Shown here piece by piece: positions 22,491 to 36,600 of a stretch of DNA of 64,000 nt (the first letter of the stretch is position 1; each line of letters opens with the position of its first letter). This stretch comes from Xylaria sp. FL1777. Lineage: Eukaryota; Ascomycota; Sordariomycetes; Xylariales; Xylariaceae. The position numbers and the translations under genes were made by a program. The notes under the pieces were generated by a model. That model was not told the DNA's origin, ran no database searches, and worked only from the letters and a program-made list of their open reading frames with translations. The DNA is taken from assembly GCA_022578965.1 (NCBI GenBank), contig MU400608.1, forward strand, positions 1 to 64,000, given 5' to 3'.

Positions 22491-24305
22491 TAAGCATTGC
22501 TGCAATTATAGCTAATATGCTATTTTTAACGATTTTAAATTTTGATTTAACATATAAATAATATTTATGCATTAATTTTTAATAGCGTTTATAAAATAGC
22601 ATTTTATTAATTGTACTATAAACTTTTAAAAGGCTTTTATTATAAACATTAATTATATTTTTAAACAAGCAAATAGCTTTAATTAAAAAATTCTATTTTA
22701 GCATTATATTTAGCAAAAAGTAAAAACTTTTAATTACTACTAATAAAACTTAGCTTTAAATATTCTTTTAGCTTTTAAAAAAAGCATTATATTAAAAACT
22801 GTTATTATACTTTACGTTTATAAATTATTTTTTTTTATATAGCTTTTAAAAAGCTTTTAAAGCTAGCTTTAAAAATAGTACTGCTATAAAAAAGCATTTA
22901 AAGCTACTTTTTTGCTTATAAGCCTACAAAAAAAACAAAAATAATGCTTTTGCTTTTTTTATATTTTTTAGCTTTTTTATAATTGCTTTTATTTGTTACT
23001 ACTATAATAACTTAAAAAATAAAAAAATTTAAACAGTTGTTTTAATAAAACGCTATAAAATTATTAATGTATTTTTGCTTAGTAGCTATTTTAAAAACTT
23101 ATTATATTAGTTTTTTATAGTTTACTTTTATATTAAGCTAAAGTAAAACATATAACTAATAATACTTTTTGTTTATAATTTTTTTAATGCTATTTTTAAG
23201 GTTTTTTTATAGTTTGTTTATATATATATTTTTATGCTGTTTTTTTACTACTGCTGCTATAATTTCTTTTATATGCTACTTTTTAGCTTTTAGTTCCCTG
23301 TTTTCCTTTTGTTTTTATTTCTTTTGTTTATATTTATAAGCTTTATTTTATAGCATTTAATTACTTTTTGTTTTTTCTTTTTTGTGTTTTTAGTTTTTAG
23401 TGTTTTTATAATGCCTGCACTAATAAAAAAAAAAAAAAACAAACTATCTAAAGCTTTTATTGTTTTATTAAGCTTATGCTTAGCTTAATATATTAAACAT
23501 ACTATTATTAAATTGTTGCTTTTTTTTTATAATATAAACAGGCTTTAAAACTATATTATAAAGCTAATAATAACTATAAACCTTAAGTGCTTTGTTTACT
23601 AAAAAAAAAAATATGTAGTGCTAATAATTAAATAAAAAATAATAAATAACATAAATAAGCTTATAATTAAGCTTATAGCTTGCTTAATAAAAATTTTTTT
23701 TAAAAGTAGCGCTATAACATAAAGCTATATTAACACTTAATAATATTTTTACTAAGCATACTAACAATTTACTTTGCATTAAACTTTTATATTTTTTTTT
23801 GTTTTTTTTACTATAATTATTATACTTAATACTGCTTTATTTATTGCTTATATCTTTATAGTTATTACTTTTTTTTTGCTTTTAATTAAAATAAAATTAA
23901 ATTATACTTATTATTATAATAAAAAAAATAATAACGCTTATTTTTAAGCAAAATGCTTATGCTAGCTAAAAGGCTAACTATAGCAATAATAACTTTAGTA
24001 AATATTTTTTTAGCTATAGCTACTTTTTTTTTTTAAATAATGCTTGTTTTTTGTTATTTACTTATTTTAAAAGCACTTGTTTTAAAAAAGGCTAAATTTA
24101 GTGCTAATATGTTTTTTCCTTAAACAATAAAATGTTATAGCGTAAAGTAAAGCTAATTAAAAGAACTAAATCTTAGCTTTTTTTATACTTACTTATACTA
24201 AAAATATTAGTAGAAACCTCTTTAGTATTAATTTATATATTTTTTTATTTATTTTTTCTTTATATATATTCTTTATATATATTTTTATATATAAATATGC
24301 ATTTT

Positions 24306-24326
24306 TATATATATATATATATATAT

Positions 24327-24370
<44 letters not shown>
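24306..24370. repeat. (AT)n microsatellite
   Basis: Alternating TA/AT run of about 65 bases, interrupted by AAAA and by C or G in two places. Confidence 0.9.
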
Positions 24371-24373
<3 letters not shown>

Positions 24374-26792
24374 TATATGCAAATACTTATTTATTTAATA
24401 AAGCTTTATTTTTTTGCTTTATTTACTTTTTTTTATTAGATTTTGTATTATATTATTTATTATATATTATTTAATACTATATTTTCTGATTTTTTGTAAT
24501 AATATTTTAGTAATATTTATTGCTTTTATTTAACTATTTTTTTTAATATTTCTGCTGTTTTTTTATTTATTAGTACAATAAAATACGCAGCTATAAAACA
24601 AGCTAAATAAATATATAATCTTGGTATACTTTTTTGCTGCTAATTTTATATTATAAAACTATTTTTTCTTTTTAAGTAAGTATACTATACTTTAAATTCT
24701 TTTTTTTTTACTAAACTAGTTCTTTTTACTAAATACTTTGTTTTATTGCGTTAAAACACTTATTTTATGCTAATTAAACTTATTAGCAAATATTAAAACA
24801 AAAATATGCTATTATATAATTTTAGTTACTTTTATAACTTTATTGCTAATTTTGTTTTCTTTTTTACTTGCGTATATTTATACTTTTATATTTATGCATT
24901 TAAACATTAAATCTTTTTTTTTTTTTTTTTTTTACTTAAGTATGCATTTATATACTTTTTTTTTTTTAAGTACTTTTTAATATTATACTTTGCTGCTTAT
25001 ATATTTCTTTAAACAATTTTTTTATACTATGCAATTTGTAAAAATAGCATTTTTTAACTTTTACTAAAAAGTATTACTAGCGTTTATATGTAATAAATGC
25101 TTTTAAGCTTACATATTTAAAGCAAAAGCGCTTTTATTTATTAGTAACTAAAATAATAACTATGTTTAAAAAGTTATAGTGCTTATAATATATTAATAAA
25201 GCTAGCTAAGCTAGAAATAAAAACATAAGCTTACATTTTTAATATATTTAAATGTTAAAAATTAGCTGCTATTTTTTATAGCTTTAAAATTTAAGCAAGC
25301 TTTTTTAGCTTAGCTTTTATATTTTAAAGGTATAACTTTTTTACTAGCTATATTTTATAACATAATGCTAATAATATACTTAATATAGCTTATATATATA
25401 AAGCTATTTAAACTATTATATATTGCTTAGCTTTTAAAGTTTAATAGCGTAGCATTAATACTTTATAACTTTTTGCTAAATTTTTTATAGCTTATATAAA
25501 TTAAAAATAAAAACTAAAGCTAATTTTTATAAAAAGCGCGCTTTATGCTTGCTTTAGCTTTGCTTAGTTTACTGCTAATTAATACTTTTAAAACTTTATA
25601 GCTTAAATAAGTAAAAACTTTAGCAATATATTATTAGTAATGCTTTTTTATATAATTATTACTTTTTTTGCTTGCTATATTAATAACTTACTGCTTTTTT
25701 TAAATATTTGCTAGCTAAGCTATCTTAAATTTATTAGTATTTAATTTTTTATGTATTACAACTTTTAAAACATTATTATATATTTTAATTAAGTAATTTA
25801 AATGCTTTATTATTTGCTTAGTAAGCTTACTTTACTTTATAATTATTATTTAGTTATTTTTTAATATTTAGCTGCTGCTATATATTTAACTACTGTTATA
25901 TTTCTAGCTAGCTAAATTTATTTTACTTTTTATAATTAATAGCTAAGCAAAGTAATTTTTTTTTATATATTATATACTATTAAAAAATATAGCTAACTAA
26001 GCTTTTTCTATTAAACTAAAGTAACTAAAGCTATTAATTATGTTTTATTTTATTAGTTTAGTTTATTATTTGCTTTAATTTTTACGCAAAAAAATGCATA
26101 AAAAAAATAAAAAAAGGCAATAAAGTTAAGCAAGCTTTTAAACTATATTTGTTTTTATTTATAAGTTTATAAAACTTAAAGGTTTTTAAGGCATATATAC
26201 TAATAACACTAAGCAGCAAAAAAAATAAGCTAATTTTTTATACTGCGTTATATTTATTTTGTTTTTTATTAAAGTAAAAAACTATAAAGTTAGCTTTTTT
26301 TATAATATAATGCTTATTTTTATTATTTACTTTTACTAAAAACTTATATATATTAAAGTACTATATAACTAAAAAGTTAATTTAACGTTTTAAGTTTTAT
26401 AAAAAACTATATTAGCTATTATATATTATAATTGTTTATTAAAGCAAACATATAACTATAAAGCTTTATTATTAAATAGCTTTTTTTATATTATTTTATA
26501 GTTAATAGTGCTATATATTTATTTTATTATTACTTTATGTTTTGTTTTTCTTTTAATAGCTTTAAATTAAAACTTTTATAATTATAGCTTTTTTAAAACT
26601 TAAAACAATTTTTATATTACTAAAGTTAAAGCTACAACATTATACTTACAATTTGCTATTTATTTTTTTTAATAATAATTATATTTCTTATAAAGGCTTA
26701 CTATATACTTAAAAACTTATAAAGTTTCTTTTTTTTAGTAAACTATATACTTTTAAACGCTTATGTTTTTTTATCTGTTTTTATTTTTTTTT

Positions 26793-26912
26793 TAAAGCTT
26801 TATATATTTTATTAGTTTTTGCTTTGCTTTAAAACGCCTTATATACTTTATTAGTTTTTGTCCTTTTTTTAAAAGCTCTATATACTTTATTTATATTTTT
26901 GTTTTTTTTGTA
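26793..26912. repeat. Three 38-41-nt tandem units
   Basis: Units begin TAAAGCTTTATATATTTTAT, TAAAACGCCTTATATACTTT and AAAAGCTCTATATACTTTAT, each followed by a T-rich half. Differences are mostly C/T. Confidence 0.7.
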
Positions 26913-27939
26913 AAGCTTTTTTCTTTTTTTTTAGAAAAGGTTTTTTACTATAACGTTATTTTTCTTATATATTCCTATTATTATTGTTTTTAGAAAAAAA
27001 AATCAGTAGTGCTACAATATTTCTTATAATTTGTTTAGTTGCTTTTTTATTGCGTTAGCTATTTTTAGGTCCTTTTTAATTTATAGTAGCTTAGCTGCAA
27101 AGCTTTTTTATAGCTGCTTTTTTTTTTTTTGCAGTAAGTTATAATACAAAACTACATATTAAAAAGTTTTTTTTTTTTTTGCGCATTTATAAAAAAGCAT
27201 AAAAAAGCTTAAAACTTTTTTTTTATATAAAAATGCTTTTAAACTTATTTTTTTAGTATACATTTATATTATTATAGCTGCTTTATGCTTTAGTAGCTTA
27301 CTATACTTTTTAAAAGCTTTATTTTTGCTAAGCTTTTGTTTAGCTATAATTAAATAGCTATTACTTATTTTAGTTTAAATTTATATGCTTATTTATTTTT
27401 TTTAAGCATAATTTTAAGTTTTCTTTTTTTTAATTATTTTTTTAGCTAAAAGTTTAGTTTTAGTATTAAATCTTTTTTAGCTGTACTTTTTTTGTTATTT
27501 ATAAGTTTGCTTTTAAGTTAGTTTTTAGCTTTTTAAGTTTTTATGTTTTAAATAAAAGTTTTAATTTTTGCTATTGTTTATTAAATTAACTTTTTTATAG
27601 CTAAGCTTTTTATATAATATTTATAAACAGTAAAAAAACATTAGCTAGCTTATTTTTATTAAAGCTTACTTATTATATAAGCTAATAAGCAAACTTCTTT
27701 GCTTTGCTTAATTATTTGCGCTTTTTTTGCTTTAGTATAAAAAGTATTAATGTTTTTATTTTTGTTTTTAATATAAAAACTATACAAGCTTTAGCTTTTT
27801 TTTTTTGCTTTTTTTTATTAGCTACTATACGTTTTTCTTTTTTTTTCTTTTTTTTCAGAAAACATTTATACTTTTAATTTTTTAAAGTTTATAATAATAC
27901 ATAATTAAGTATTTTAGTAGCTAAAACAGCAATATATAT

Positions 27940-28250
27940 ACTAAATAAGTTAAGCTAGCTTATAATATAAAAAAGCTTTAGCTTAAATTTGTTATTAATA
28001 AATTTGCTTAAAATAACGCACTTTTTAATAATAAACGCGTTTGTATTATATTTAAAGATTAAGCAAATAAGCACAAAAGCAAAGCTATTATTTAGCTTAT
28101 AGTTTTAAAGCTTTAAAAAAAAAGGTATTTTAATACATAATTTTTATAAAGCAGTATACATTATAGTAGCATTTATGTATAGCTAATTATTTTTGCGCGA
28201 TTTTAAAATAGCAGCAAGTTATATAAATATAATAATAGTTAATATAATTA
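27940..28250. repeat. Direct repeat, copy 1
   Basis: It aligns to 29839-30222 in the same orientation from ACTAAATAAGTTAAGCTAGC to AGCAGCAAGTTATATAAA. It lacks a roughly 70-base segment present in copy 2. Differences are dominated by C/T and G/A. Confidence 0.85.
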
Positions 28251-28730
28251 AACATTTAATACTAAAGCACAAAGCTGCAAATATATTGCACTAGCTACTT
28301 TTGCTTTATTAAACTTTTTTAATAATAATAAAAATAATAGTTTAAATAATAATACTAAAACTTTTAATAAACGTTTTATTATAAAAAAAGCTAAAGTTAT
28401 AACTATAATACTAACGCTTTAAAAAAATAATAAAAATATTATTACCTTTAGCTGCACTTTTATAAAAATAATTATTAGTACTTTTATTATTATAATAGCT
28501 TTTTAAGCTATAAACGCTTTTATTTTTAGTAATAGTGTAAGCATTTTAGCTATACTATTTTTTAGCAAAGTATTTAACTATAAAGCTTAAATAAGCATTG
28601 CTTATAGCATATAGTATTATTTTTAAGCTACTAAATTTATTACTAACTTAATGTTTATAAAAAAAAAGTTTAAAACTAGCATAAATCCTTTTTTTAGCTT
28701 TATAAATAGTTATAGCTTTAATAAAAAAAA

Positions 28731-29271
28731 CTTATAAATTTAATTAAATTTTATGTTTTACTTGCTTTTTATATTTAGCGCAATTTTTTTTAAATAAATT
28801 ATAAGCTTTTGTTTATATAAGCAACTTAAAGTTTAAATTATTTAATAAGTTTTGTACGCCTAAAGTAATTTATTTAATAATAATAGTAGGTTTTTAGCTA
28901 TTATTTTTATTTAAAAAAACCTATAAACTTAATTAAACTTTACGTTTTACTTGCTTTTTATATTTAGCGCAATTTTTTTTAAACAAATTATAAGCTTTTG
29001 CTTATATAAATAACTTAAGGTTTAAATTATTTAATAAATTTTGCATACTTAAAGCAATTTATTTAATAATAATAGCAAGTTTTTAGCTATTGTTTTTATT
29101 TAAAATTAAGTAACTAAGTTTAAAGGTTTTTTGCTAAAAGTATTTTAAAGTTTAGATTTTTTAGTAAGTTTTGTATGCTTAAAATAATTTGTTTATTTAA
29201 TAGTAATAGCAAGTTTTTAGCTATTCTTTTTATTTAAAATTAAATAGCTAAGCTTAAAAGTTTTTTGCTAA
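28731..29271. repeat. 190-bp tandem repeat (2.5 units)
   Basis: Unit 1 (28731-28920) and unit 2 (28921-29107) share TTTTACTTGCTTTTTATATT, ATTTAGCGCAATTTTTTTTAA and AGCTTTTG(T/C)TTATATAA in order. A third, diverged part from about 29158 repeats the last 110 bases (GTAAGTTTTGTATGCTTAAA, then AGCAAGTTTTTAGCTATT). The array lies between the two copies of the 27.9/29.8-kb direct repeat. Confidence 0.85.
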
Positions 29272-29838
29272 ACAACTAAATAAAAAACAAACAAAACAAG
29301 TTAATAAATATAACTATTAAACTAGTATTAAAAATAGCAATAAAAGCAATTAGTAAAAAGAAAAAAAAAAAAAAAAAAAAAAGCAGATAAAAAGAAAGAA
29401 GCTAGCAAAAAAAGCAAAAGTGCTTTTCTAGTAATCTTAAAAAATAAAAACCTAAATAATAGAACGCTTAAAAAAAAAAAAAAAAGAAAAAAAAGCAAAA
29501 GTAGCTAACTTTGCAAACTAAAATATCTTTAATAACTACAAACTATGCTTTATATACTAAAGCACTTAGTAAACTTAAAAAAGAAAGCGCTATTATGCTT
29601 TAAAAACAAAGCATTTTAAAAAGGGTTATTTTATTAAAAACTAAAGTTGCAGCAAAATAAAAAAAGCTTAATTATAAGAAAATAATCTAATATTTACTAT
29701 ATAAAAATAAGTTCTTTTTTAATACTTCTTAAAAAAACTTAAAAATTAATAATATTAAGCTTTTATTTATAACTACAACTTAACAGCTATTTTTTTATAA
29801 CTTAACTTTACTTTAAAAATAAACATTTTTAATAGCGT

Positions 29839-30222
29839 ACTAAATAAGTTAAGCTAGCTTACAACATAAAAAAGCTTTAGCTTAAGTTTGTTATTAATAA
29901 GTTTACTTAAAATAATATGCTTTTTAATAATAAACACGTTTATAATTATTATATTTAAAGGTTAAGCAAAAAAGCGCAAAAGCAAAGCTATTGCTTAGCT
30001 TATAGTTTTAAAGCTTCGAAAAAAAAGGTATTTTAACGTATAATCTTTGTAGCAAAGCATACGTTATAATAACATTTAAAAAAAGCAAAAAAAACTATAG
30101 CTTAAGTATTACAAGCTTTATATGCTAATAATTAATAGCGCAAATCTTTTATGTATAGCTAATTATTTTTACGTAATTTTAAAATAGCAGCAAGTTATAT
30201 AAATATAATAGCTAACGTAATT
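29839..30222. repeat. Direct repeat, copy 2 (with about 70 extra bases)
   Basis: Partner of 27940-28250. The extra segment lies at about 30078-30150, between the shared TAACATTT and ATGTATAGCTAATTATT. It is an insertion here or a deletion in copy 1. Confidence 0.85.
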
Positions 30223-30504
30223 ATTACTATAAAAAAAGCTAAACTTTGTTGCTAATATATAGCTTTTTAAAGATTATATATAAACGCAAAAATTAAAACA
30301 GAACTATTATAGTTCTTTGTTTAAGCAAATAAAACAAAAGTACTAAAAAGTAAGTAAAATATACATATAATAGCTAAAAAAAAAAAAAAGCAAAAATAAA
30401 AATATATTTAAGTATGTAAAAGTAAACAATTTAGCTAAATAAAAACAACTAATGTAGTTATTTAAGCTTGCACAAAAAAATTAGCTACAAATAAACAACA
30501 AGTA

Positions 30505-30645
30505 AACTAAAAATATAGTTAATATGCTTTGTTATATTTAGTAGTTCTATAATAAGTTTTATTAATATAAATAATTGTTATAAAACAACGTTATTATTGC
30601 AAAATTAACAACAATAATATATATTACACTTAACGTAATAATAAT
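30505..30645 (+). pseudogene. RIP-decayed copy of the island RecQ-like helicase
   Basis: 30583-30641 aligns without gaps to island bases 11106-11164, just after the helicase Walker A region. In 59 columns there are 17 differences, all C-to-T or G-to-A towards this copy. Upstream, TGCTTTGTTATATT (about 30528-30541) matches the coding stretch for the residues after Walker A (island 11000-11025), with about 37 bases missing in between. Similarity is not traceable far beyond. No protein can be read from it. Confidence 0.75.
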
Positions 30646-33600
30646 TGTTTTAAAAATATAAGTTTTAATTAAGTAAAATAAATTAAAGTATACTTATTAT
30701 TTTTTTTATTTATTAATTTTATTATATATTATTTTTTTAACCTTTAGTAAAATTTACAGCAAAATATATAGCTACTTGCTTAAAAACTATTATTATAAGT
30801 AAATATATAGCTACACTTAAGTATAAAAACTAATTTCTAAATTATTACTTTATATAGTATAGCAAAGCACTAAAGTATAATAGCAAGCAATAAAAAAAAA
30901 AGCTAAAAATAAGTTTTATTAGCTATATATTTTTTTAATGTTTTTAAATAACTTAAAAAATTATATAATGCAAAATATAGTATTAATAGTAGCAAAAATA
31001 TATATATAAAACTAAAAAAAAAATAAAAAAAAAGTTATTAAAAAGCTTAATAAAATTAACATTTTAAAACATTAGTTTAATAGCATTATTTATATTTAAT
31101 ATATTTTTAATAATATAATAACAAATTAAAAAAAATAGATATTTTTTTTTTTTAATCTGTTTTAAAGCTTTATATAACTTAAAATATATATTATAATAGT
31201 TTAGCTTTGTTAACTTAATAAATACATAATAAAATATATTTTAAGAATAGTTTTAAAACTTGTATAAAAAGTTAAATATACTAATGCAAATGCAGCTAAA
31301 TATAAATAAATATAAGCAAAAGCAAAATTAAAAGTAAACAGTAATATTATATTATATAAAGTAAATAGCAGTATAGCTATAATAATAATATATAATAAGA
31401 TTTTATAATTTTTTTTAATATAACTTAACAAGCAAAAAACAGAACTTATAGCCTAAAAAAAAAAACATCCATTAATTTATGCCAAAATATAACAAAAAAA
31501 TCTATTATTTTTTTTTTTTAACTATTGCCTTTTTCCTATAGGCTTTTAAAATACTGCGTTTTAAGCAACGCATAATTATAAGCAACATATTATTTTTTAT
31601 ACTTTTATTAGTTATATAAGCCCTTTTATAAAAATTATGCATAAAAGCAATAGCTTTATTATTATTATTTTTATTTAAAGCTAAATTAAAGTTAATATTA
31701 TTTTTATTAGTTGTTTTTAAATTAGTAAACTAAGTTAAAAATGCTAAAGTATTTATATTAATAATATTAAAAGATAGCATTATATTTAAAGCGTTTATTG
31801 TTAATATTGTTGTTTTAGTAAAGCTTTAATTAAAAAATATGCAAAAAACACTTTTAGTTTTAGTATTAACTATATTTTTATTTTTAAAAATAAAGTGCTT
31901 AAAAAATATTAGTATAATAAGTAACTAAATAATAAATAAGCTTTTATTAATAGATTTTATAATCTAAAAAGTATAAAGCAAAATTTTAGTTTTTAAGTTA
32001 GCTATATCTTTTTTAATAGTAGTTATAATTATACTAGTATGCTTTAATATTATAATAAATATTAATTATTTTTAAATATGCTTTTAGTAACATAATAATA
32101 ACAAACTAGCTATAAATAGTAAACTTAGCTTTTTAGTGCTAGCAAACTTAATTATATTAGCTATAATACAAAATATAAAGTTTTCTTTATTTTTACTAGT
32201 AATAAAAGTTATTAAGTTTATATTTTTAATATTTGAGTTTTTTTTGTTGCAATTAGTAAAATTAATAATATTTATTATATTAACGTGCTAATAATAAATT
32301 ATATTACTAAGTACTTTTTTAACAATATGCTATGCTAAGCTAAACATATAAATTAAAGCTAACGTTAGTACTTATTGTTTTTTGTTAACTTTAGTTAAAA
32401 TAATAATAACCATAAAAGCAAAAACTAAACTTTTAGTTCTTAAGTTATACTATAAAAAACAAATAAAAAAAAAAATTAATGCTTTTTATTTTTATTCCTA
32501 AGTAAGTTAAATATGTATATAATTTATAACACTAGTTATAGTTGCTATAAAAAGCTAATGCTAATTTAAATCGTTTTATTTAACACTAAAAATAAATATA
32601 CTAAGTTTTATAAAGATTTTTAAATAATTTAAAATACTATTTATTAATATAGTGTTTTTATTAGTTTTAAAGTAATTTATTTAAAACAAAGGTTAATACA
32701 AGCAAAAAAAAACATATTATAATATGTTAAGCTGCTTGCTATAGTTATTTTACATTAATATATGCTTAACTAAATAAAAATAGTATTATATGCTAAAGCA
32801 CTATATTAACTAATAACTATTTTTAAGTAGCTAGCAAACTTAAGTTTTATATTATACTTTATGTTTAAGTAATTTTATACATTATAAGTTATATTATTAA
32901 ACCGGCTTACTATTGTAAAAAATAAAAAAAATAGTAAAACATAGTTGCAACTTATAAAAAAAAAAGATCAGTTATATTAAATTTGTGCTTTTAAATTTAT
33001 AATAAAGTTTAAAATATCCAATAAAAAAAATAAAAGCTATAATAAGAAGTATAAAAAAAGCAATAAAAAAACTATTATATAGTATAGTTATTTTTAAGAA
33101 AGCTGTTTAATATAAGTATATATATATATATATATACGTATAATATTTATTAAAAAAATAAAAGCATACTAAAAATTATACTTTAAAACTGCTAAGCATA
33201 GTATACTAAGTATAAAGCTAAAAGTTTAGCAAATAAACTAGTAAAACTAGTTTTATAGATTTTAAGAAAATTTAAAAGCTATAACTTTAATATAATATTT
33301 TATAAACTTTAATAAAAAAACATTAAACTACTTCTTTAGATTTTTAAGCAGCTAAAAAAAAATTAAAGTATAAACTATAGTAAAAGTGCTAATTATATAT
33401 AATATTTTACTTTTTATAAAGCTAAGGCATTAACTATTATTAAGCTACTTATAATGTTTTAGTTTTAAATTAAATAAATATTTTTAATTAAGTTTAATTT
33501 ATTATTAAGTGTTAAAATTGCTATATATATTAATAAAGCTTTATAATAGTTTAGTTTATTAGTTATTAGCTTAATTAATTATTTTAAAAACACTTTATAT

Positions 33601-36600
33601 AAATCTATAAAATTAATTATGTAGTATTAAACTACTTTTAAAAGTATAATTAAGCAATAAATACTTATAAATGCTATAATATAATTGTATAAAAAGTAAC
33701 TAACCTAAAAAGTAAAAACTATAACTTAAAACAAAACTAACAAAAATAAACAAAAAGAAAACAAAAAAAAATAAAACAAAGCAATAATGCTTATATTACT
33801 ACTATTTAGAAAGCTTATATAAAATAAACAAATTAAACTATTAGTAAAATTTATTACTATATAAAAATATATTATAATAGCTTTTGTAGGTTTATAAACT
33901 TTAGAACTTTTTTTTTACTAAAACTTATAAATTTAGTATTATATAATATATAATTAAGATTTAACTGCAAATATAATGCATAAATAGCGCGTGCTATTTT
34001 ATAGTATTATTTTACTAAAGAATTAACTTTTAAACATTAAATTAAGCATTAGTAATATATAAATATGTTAAAACAATAAAACAAAAAATATTAATTCTTT
34101 TTTTTTTTTTTTAGGAAATTTAACTATAAACGTTAAGCATTATTAATATATGTTATATTATAATTTTATACTTAGTAGCATATATTATTTTGTAGCTTTA
34201 TTTTATTTAGTAACGCATGCTATTTTATAGTTCTATATTTAGCAGTACGTACTATTTTGTAGTTCTATTATAACAATAAAACAAAAAGCGTTAAATTTTT
34301 TATTACCTATTTATTGTTTAAAAATAAATTAGCACCTTTTTATTGTTTTTTATTTTTTTAATTTAAAAGATCTAAAAGCTATAAAACTGTGCTATGCTAA
34401 ATATAATTTATTAACTATATTATTTTTAAGGATTTTAAGCATAGGATTAATATTAGCATATATTATTATAATACTAAAAACATATCTAGTAAATTCTAGG
34501 TTTAAAAAAACAATAAGTTAAAACTAGATTAATTTTAGTATTTAGGTTAAAAAATTTGCATTAAGAGTTACAAATAGTTTTATTTTTTGAGCTTCTTTTG
34601 TAATTAAAGTTAGGCTTTTAAAAGCTACAATAACAATTAAAACATAAAAAAGGTATAAGGTTTAATTAAATGGCTTTAAGGGTTATTTTGTTTATATATT
34701 ATTAGCAATAAAATTATATAAAATGTTATACTTAATTAAACAATAGTTAATTAGTTATATAATTAATTATATTAATATAAATAATTTTATTTAGCTAGTA
34801 TTTTAAAAGGTTTAAATAAATAATTACCATTGTTTAAATATTGTTAAATAGTTATATATTTTATATTAAATATTTTAATAGTAAAGTTAAAAAAACATAA
34901 GTATTACTTTACGTTTAAAAAAAGTTAAAGTATAGTTTTATTAAAACTTGTTTATTTTTATGTATTTATACTTTATATTATTATATAATATAAAAGGTTT
35001 TATAAAGCAATAAATAGTTAATAAATTATTTTAGATATAAAAGCATATAAAGCTATAAATTAAACTAAGTTTTCTAAAAAAATCTAGAATTATGCTAATA
35101 AATGCTTTTTTGTTTAAATTTAAACGTTGCTTACTTTTAAGTTTATTGCTTAAATACTAAGATTTTATAGCTTAACTATTTAAACATAATTTAAATAGCT
35201 ATTGCATTTTTAAACTTGGTTTAATGTTATACTATAGTTATTTTAAATTAAAATATTAACACTATTAAACTTAGCGTATTTTTTACAAGTAATAAAAACT
35301 ATAAAAATGCTATATAAAAATAGTTTATATTATACTTAATTTTTAATAAAAATAATTAATATATAACTATTTTTTTTTTTTATTATATAATATTAACTTA
35401 ACTATTACTTATATAATTAGCATAATGCTTTGCTAAAAAACTAATTGTAACATTTTTATTATTTAAACTTTGGACTTTTTCCGATTTAATAACTTATTGC
35501 AACATAATAATTTATAAACACTTTTATAATAGTTTACTTAAAATGTAGGTTTTTAATGCTTTTAGATTTGCTAATACATAAATTATTAATGTAAAAAAGC
35601 AAACTTTAAATACTTTTAATTTTGTAGCGTAGTTTACTAGTTGTTTAATTTTTTAAAATTAATTAAACAAATCTGTTTTGTTTGCAAGTTTTAAACTACA
35701 AAAACAAATGCGTTTTGCGCTATTTTTATTTCTTATAGCTAAAAGTTTTTTTTTGTTTAATTTATTAATAACGTTTAATATAACTTTAACTTTTTTATTC
35801 TTAAACTTGCTTCTTTATTATTATATAATATTTTATTTTGCTTTAAAAAACAATATTAATTAAAAGAACTTTAAATTATTAGCAATTATTATACTAAGTA
35901 AAATAGTATTAAAACTTAGTATGTTTAGTTCTAAAACAATTCTTTTGTAAAGTTTTATGTAATAACTATTTTATAGCATAACTTTTTGTTAAAGTTGCTT
36001 ATAAAAAAATTAAAGTTTTGCTTTAATATATAAACGCTATAAAAAAAAAGTATAAACATTATAAACTACTTAATACTAGTTTTAATTAATATAAACTAGT
36101 TTAACTTAACTATTAAGCAAAGATTATTTAACGCGTATAAAATGCTATAAATAATATTTATTTTTTTTTTAATTTTTATATTGTTTGCTAATAATATTTA
36201 TGTAATAATTTAATACGCTAAGTTAACTAAATTAGTAATACTGATTTAAACTAAAACAAAAATTTTATAAAGGTTATTTAATGCTGCTTATGTTTTTTAC
36301 ATACTATAAAAACTAAAAAGTAGCTTATATAAATATGCTTATTTTATATTAGATTTATTAACGCTAAACAAATGCTAAAGTATATTATAGCTAATTATTT
36401 TAATACAGGCTATTTTTATTAATATTTTAAAAAGCTATATTGTTTTAGTTTTATAAAGAAACAATTAATCTTTTTGCATATTTTGTACAAATATATTATT
36501 AAGTTTTATACTAAAGATTAAGAACAACTAGTAAATGTTTATTGCTAATTAAAAAAACAAATTATAGTTTAAAAACAAAATGTTTTATGTATTACTACTG

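Larger units (their letters stand above)
20401..30500. other. AT-rich, RIP-type decayed repeat block (right, first part)
   Basis: Very low G+C, dense TAA/TAG stops, no open frame worth calling. Contains simple repeats and tandem arrays listed separately. Between them I see only decayed sequence. Surviving G/C sits mostly in AGCT, AGCA, TGCT and AAC/GTT contexts. Confidence 0.85.
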
